Assembly (NCBI GenBank): GCA_023264875.1
Contig: JAHFUX010000012.1
Span: forward strand, 1 to 43,023
DNA length: 43,023 nucleotides
From: Nitrosarchaeum sp.
GTDB lineage: Archaea; Thermoproteota; Nitrososphaeria; Nitrososphaerales; Nitrosopumilaceae
Direction: 5' to 3'
Part shown: positions 40,018 to 43,023 of the stretch, piece by piece
How positions within the stretch are numbered: position 1 is the first letter of the stretch
Layout: the number at the start of each line of letters is the position of its first letter
Position numbers and translations under genes: made by a program
The notes under the pieces: model-generated
Told to the model about the DNA's origin: nothing
The model's input: the letters and a program-made list of their open reading frames with translations, nothing else
Databases searched by the model: none

Positions 40018-40985
40018 TATCTGAATCAATACTGATAGTATTTTTTGCACTTGTATTGGATTTTGCAGTGGGAGATCCTAGAAATAAGTTTCATCCAACC
40101 GCTTGGATAGGTTCTCTGATTGCAAAATTAACTCCACATATAAAACACTCATCAGAAAATTTAGAAAAACTTGGAGGCATTTTCATTATCTTGATTTCTA
40201 GTGGAATTGTTGTGTCTTTGATGATCTTTCTAAATATTGGAATTAAATTAATTACTATAGACTACATATACATTATAATTTCAATAATTGTATGTGGTAT
40301 ATTACTAAAGACAACTATAGCAATAAAGGGAATGGAAAGACACGCCCTTGCTGTAGTAACTGCTCTAGAACAAAACGATATCTCTTCAGCTAGAGACAAT
40401 TTATCCATGATTGTAAAGCGAAATACAAAGAATCTTGACAAAAATCATATATTTTCAGGCGTGCTAGAGAGTATTAGTGAAAATACTGTTGATGGTATAA
40501 CAGGACCTCTTTTCTACTTTGCAATTTTTGGTTTACCCGGAGCGTTTGTTTATCGAGTAATCAATACTGCAGATTCTATGATTGGATACAAGACAGATAT
40601 TTTCAAAAATGTTGGGTGGTTTGGAGCAAACTGTGACAAAATTTTGAATTACATTCCATCCAGATTAACAGGATTTATCATGATACTCAGTGCCATGATT
40701 CTTAGAAATGATTGGAGAAAATCTTATGAAATAATGATTCGCGATGGAAGAAAAACTAAAAGTCCTAATGCTGGATATCCTATGGCAGCTATTGCAGGAG
40801 CATTGGGAGCAAAATTTGAAAAGATTGATCACTATTCACTTGGTGATGGAAACATTTCATTTACCAAAGATCATGTGAAATCAGCTATTTCAATAATGAA
40901 AGTTACATCAATATTGTTTTGTGGAATTGTAGTTATCCCAATTCTTTTACTTTTATCTTCTTTAGGATGGTGGATTCATGCTTAA
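40014..40985 (+). CDS. cbiB: Adenosylcobinamide-phosphate synthase (CbiB)
   Basis: Membrane protein that attaches the aminopropanol (or its phosphate) to adenosylcobyric acid. The 323-aa protein begins with FALVLDFAVGDPRNKFHPTA followed by WIG. It shows SGVLESISENTVDGITGPLF and VYRVINTADSMIGYK, all CbiB signatures, with several membrane helices. The start is a TTG inside the cobQ-like stop. It acts between CobD and CobS. Confidence 0.92.
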   Translation: MISESILIVFFALVLDFAVGDPRNKFHPTAWIGSLIAKLTPHIKHSSENLEKLGGIFIILISSGIVVSLMIFLNIGIKLITIDYIYIIISIIVCGILLKTTIAIKGMERHALAVVTALEQNDISSARDNLSMIVKRNTKNLDKNHIFSGVLESISENTVDGITGPLFYFAIFGLPGAFVYRVINTADSMIGYKTDIFKNVGWFGANCDKILNYIPSRLTGFIMILSAMILRNDWRKSYEIMIRDGRKTKSPNAGYPMAAIAGALGAKFEKIDHYSLGDGNISFTKDHVKSAISIMKVTSILFCGIVVIPILLLLSSLGWWIHA

Positions 40986-41703
40986 AGAAATTGGTTCTGT
41001 CTTTTCATTTCTGACTATTATTCCAACTAGTAATTCAAATCTTGAAACAATTGCAAAGTACATGTATATTTTTCCAATTGTAGGAATTGCAATTGGCTTG
41101 ATTGTTGGTTCAATAGGTTTTGGGCTTTCATTATTTTTAGATCCATTGATAGTAAGTTTGTTAGTTGTTGCTTCATTTGCAATACTTACTGGTATACATC
41201 ACACTGATGGTCTGGCAGATTTTGCTGATGGCTTGATGGTAAAGGGAACAAAAGAAAAAAAACTTGCAGCAATGAAAGATCTTTCTACCGGTTCTGCAGG
41301 AATAGTTGCGATAGTATTGTATATTGTCGGATTGATAATAGCAATTTCATTATCTACAGGATATCAATTATTCTTGGCAATTTTACTTAGTGAGATATTT
41401 GCAAAATTTTCAATGGTTTTGATGGCAAGTATTGGAAAATCTGCATCTTTAGGCTCAAATTCACCATTTGTTGAGCTGATGAAAAACAAAAAGAAATTGA
41501 TACTGGCAGCTATTATTACTCTAATTCCATTGATTATTCTTGGTGGCACAACAGGATTGCTCTTATTTGGAGTAGGTGTGACATTGACCATGTTCCTAGT
41601 TGTCTTGACTGCTCGTAGTTTTGGAGGAATTACAGGAGATGTATTGGGTGCTACAAACGAATTAACTCGATTGGCATCTCTTCTAATCTTTGTTTCAGTA
41701 TGA
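40978..41703 (+). CDS. cobS: Adenosylcobinamide-GDP ribazoletransferase (cobalamin 5'-phosphate synthase)
   Basis: Joins the activated cobinamide with the lower-ligand nucleotide. The 241-aa polytopic membrane protein contains HHTDGLADFADGLMV (metal-binding acidic residues) followed by TGSAGIVAIVL. The end reads FGGITGDVLGATNEL. It overlaps cbiB by 8 nt and cobY by 4 nt. Confidence 0.93.
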   Translation: MLKEIGSVFSFLTIIPTSNSNLETIAKYMYIFPIVGIAIGLIVGSIGFGLSLFLDPLIVSLLVVASFAILTGIHHTDGLADFADGLMVKGTKEKKLAAMKDLSTGSAGIVAIVLYIVGLIIAISLSTGYQLFLAILLSEIFAKFSMVLMASIGKSASLGSNSPFVELMKNKKKLILAAIITLIPLIILGGTTGLLLFGVGVTLTMFLVVLTARSFGGITGDVLGATNELTRLASLLIFVSV

Positions 41704-42284
41704 TTGGCATTGTTATGGCAGGTGGCAAAGGAAGTCGAATGAGCTTGGCTGGAGAAAAATTACTTTTAAAATACAAAAAACCTATAGTTCTTCATGTAAT
41801 TGATGCACTAGTAAATTCTAAATGCTTTTCAAAAATATTGGCAATTACAAGTTCTAATTCACCAAAAACCAAGAAATTGTTAGAAGAAAATAATATTGAT
41901 CTCTTTAATACTCCAGGTGTTAGTTATGTTGAGGATCTTAATTTAGTTCTTAAATCATTAAATGATTTTGTCTTGATTACCTCTGCTGACTTGCCATTTT
42001 TGGATGGAGATATAATCAAAGATATTGTAAATCAATGCAATTCAGAAGATATTTGGACTACAATCCTTGTTACAAAAAAATTCCTGGAATCATTATGTCT
42101 TTCTTCTAATTATTGGATTAATTTTGAGAACCAGCAATGTTGCTATACTGGAATTTCACTAGTAAATGCAAAAAATATTTTGACACTAGAAAACATATCT
42201 GAGAAGTTTATAATAATTGATGATAAAAGAATTGCTTTTAATCTAAACACAAAACAAGATTATGATTTACTCAGCACTGCCTGA
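41700..42284 (+). CDS. cobY: Adenosylcobinamide-phosphate guanylyltransferase (archaeal CobY)
   Basis: Activates cobinamide phosphate with GTP. The 194-aa protein is a nucleotidyltransferase with GIVMAGGKGSRM at the N-terminus, GEKLLLKYKKPIVLHVIDAL and LITSADLPFLDGD. This is the non-orthologous archaeal replacement of the bacterial CobU. Its position last in the operon after cobS supports the assignment. Its end overlaps the convergent S27e gene by 18 nt. Confidence 0.9.
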   Translation: MIGIVMAGGKGSRMSLAGEKLLLKYKKPIVLHVIDALVNSKCFSKILAITSSNSPKTKKLLEENNIDLFNTPGVSYVEDLNLVLKSLNDFVLITSADLPFLDGDIIKDIVNQCNSEDIWTTILVTKKFLESLCLSSNYWINFENQQCCYTGISLVNAKNILTLENISEKFIIIDDKRIAFNLNTKQDYDLLSTA

Positions 42285-42464
42285 GATTTTTCCATTGATC
42301 TTTGCTTTAGAACCGGTTGGTTCAGCAATATTGTTGCCACAAGAATTGCATACAACAGCCTGTGATGCATGAGAATATACTACTTGTAACTCACCGCATT
42401 CATTACAGTTAACTTTCTGGAATTTACTTGATGGCTTTGGAATTTCAATATGATCTTTTTTCAT
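42267..42464 (-). CDS. rps27e: 30S ribosomal protein S27e
   Basis: A 65-aa zinc-finger ribosomal protein. CNECGELQVVYSHASQAVVC followed by NSCG is the S27e zinc motif. Its start overlaps the end of the L44e gene by 4 nt, so L44e and S27e form one operon, a common archaeal arrangement. Confidence 0.95.
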   Translation of the reverse strand: MKKDHIEIPKPSSKFQKVNCNECGELQVVYSHASQAVVCNSCGNNIAEPTGSKAKINGKISGSAE

Positions 42465-42742
42465 GCTGCCACCAACTCAAATTTTCTTATTCTAATGCCT
42501 GGTTTATTGTATTTCTTTTTACATACTGTACATGTCATAATAGGAGTAACTTTCTTTGTAGTTTTTGCAGGTTTTGCAAGTTTGGGGAATTTTTGTCCAC
42601 CATACCCACGTTTACGTTCAGCGTGTCTGCGTTCTCCTCTTGCAGAACCTCTTCTTTTCCCAGCCTTGTATATGGAGACCTTCTGTTCAGTATGTGTTTT
42701 ACATTTTGCACAATACTTACGGATAGTCTTGGGTATGTTCAT
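42461..42742 (-). CDS. rpl44e: 50S ribosomal protein L44e
   Basis: A 93-aa basic protein. MNIPKTIRKYCAKCKTHTEQ at the N-terminus, KRRGSARGERRHAERKRGYG with GGQKFPKLAKPAKTTKK, and MTCTVCKKKYNKPGIRIRKF at the end are the L44e features with two Cys pairs for zinc. The start is about 27 nt after a TATA-like element and is probably leaderless. Confidence 0.96.
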   Translation of the reverse strand: MNIPKTIRKYCAKCKTHTEQKVSIYKAGKRRGSARGERRHAERKRGYGGQKFPKLAKPAKTTKKVTPIMTCTVCKKKYNKPGIRIRKFELVAA

Positions 42743-42763
42743 ATGAAAAAAACCGCTTCAACG

Positions 42764-42773
42764 GTAATTTAAG
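42764..42773. promoter_or_regulatory. Shared TATA element for L44e and adenine deaminase
   Basis: The gap between the divergent starts is 48 bp. Its only TATA-like element, GTAATTTAAG, is nearly symmetric. It lies about 27 nt from the L44e ATG (minus strand) and about 22 nt from the ATG at 42791. Confidence 0.4.
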
Positions 42774-42790
42774 CATTGAATCTATAATAG

Positions 42791-43023
42791 ATGCAAAAAA
42801 CAAGAAAATTTGTGACTTCGAGCCTAGAGAATTCAATTTCTTCATTAAATTCAGTGGCAATGGGTGACAAAAAAGCAGATCTCATTCTAAAAAATTGTTC
42901 CTTGCTATCTGTTTACACTAGAGAGATCATTCCAAAAATTCAGATTGCAATAATTAATGATAGAATTGCATATGTTGGTCCCGATGCAGGACATACAATT
43001 GGAACAAAAACAACTATCATTGA
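42791..43023 (+). CDS. Adenine deaminase, N-terminal part (3' end beyond window)
   Basis: The frame runs off the window after 77 codons. KADLILKNCSLLSVYTREII and IAIINDRIAYVGPDAG match the N-terminal beta domain of the adenine deaminase (Ade/AdeC) family, which deaminates adenine to hypoxanthine. Metal-binding residues come later in the protein and are not in this window, so the assignment is by N-terminal pattern only. Confidence 0.75.
   Translation, partial: MQKTRKFVTSSLENSISSLNSVAMGDKKADLILKNCSLLSVYTREIIPKIQIAIINDRIAYVGPDAGHTIGTKTTII

Overview
The window looks like a chromosomal segment of a marine ammonia-oxidising thaumarchaeon, close to Nitrosopumilus. This rests on very low GC content, short intergenic gaps and archaeal information genes (TFE, Nep1, RNase P Rpp21, S19e, PDCD5, NAC, aTrm56, L44e, S27e). 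Thaumarchaeal traits include WWS-type C-terminal repeats in a secreted protein, many TTG starts, and TATA boxes about 25 nt upstream of apparently leaderless starts. I saw no phage, IS element, CRISPR or rRNA. Species is not determinable by eye.

Layout. 1-5510: secreted protein (truncated by the window edge), rhomboid protease, tautomerase, nitrilase-family hydrolase, zinc-finger protein, and a thiolase with its DUF35 partner. 5656-10775: a nucleotide-reduction locus. A 700-aa protein joining an ArsR-type helix-turn-helix, an ATP-cone and an anaerobic-RNR (NrdD)-like body with no catalytic cysteine lies directly upstream of a B12-dependent ribonucleotide reductase (nrdJ). The 365-bp gap between them carries repeated operator-like boxes. 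10822-15818: glycosidase-like barrel protein, Nep1, tRNA-Gly, Rpp21, S19e, PDCD5, an MDR reductase and a CitE-like lyase. 15859-17882: signalling genes. 17928-22253: riboflavin operon with an unassigned amidohydrolase. 22287-28414: hemerythrin, aldehyde dehydrogenase, TFE, aTrm56, HflX and PhoU. 28503-35475: PUA/NAC pair, RuvC-like protein, zinc-ribbon protein with tandem repeats, UbiD-family decarboxylase, two paralogous Trp-rich helical proteins and a lone receiver. 35470-38023: heme O synthase, Lrp regulator and Asd. 38108-42284: late cobalamin operon (cobD, cobQ-like, cbiB, cobS, cobY). 42267-end: S27e, L44e and the start of adenine deaminase.

How it fits together. The cobalamin operon makes the cofactor needed by the class II reductase. 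The catalytically dead NrdD-like protein is well placed to sense nucleotides and control nrdJ; this is the best candidate for an undescribed system here. The riboflavin operon has nearly the whole archaeal pathway, and its amidohydrolase could fill a missing step. The CobQ homologue lacks its glutaminase half, which suggests direct use of ammonia. Three genes (aldehyde dehydrogenase, PhoU, RuvC-like) have conserved N-termini with no ATG/GTG/TTG, only ATA or ATT at leaderless distance from a TATA box. Three divergent gene pairs appear to share one symmetric TATA box each.
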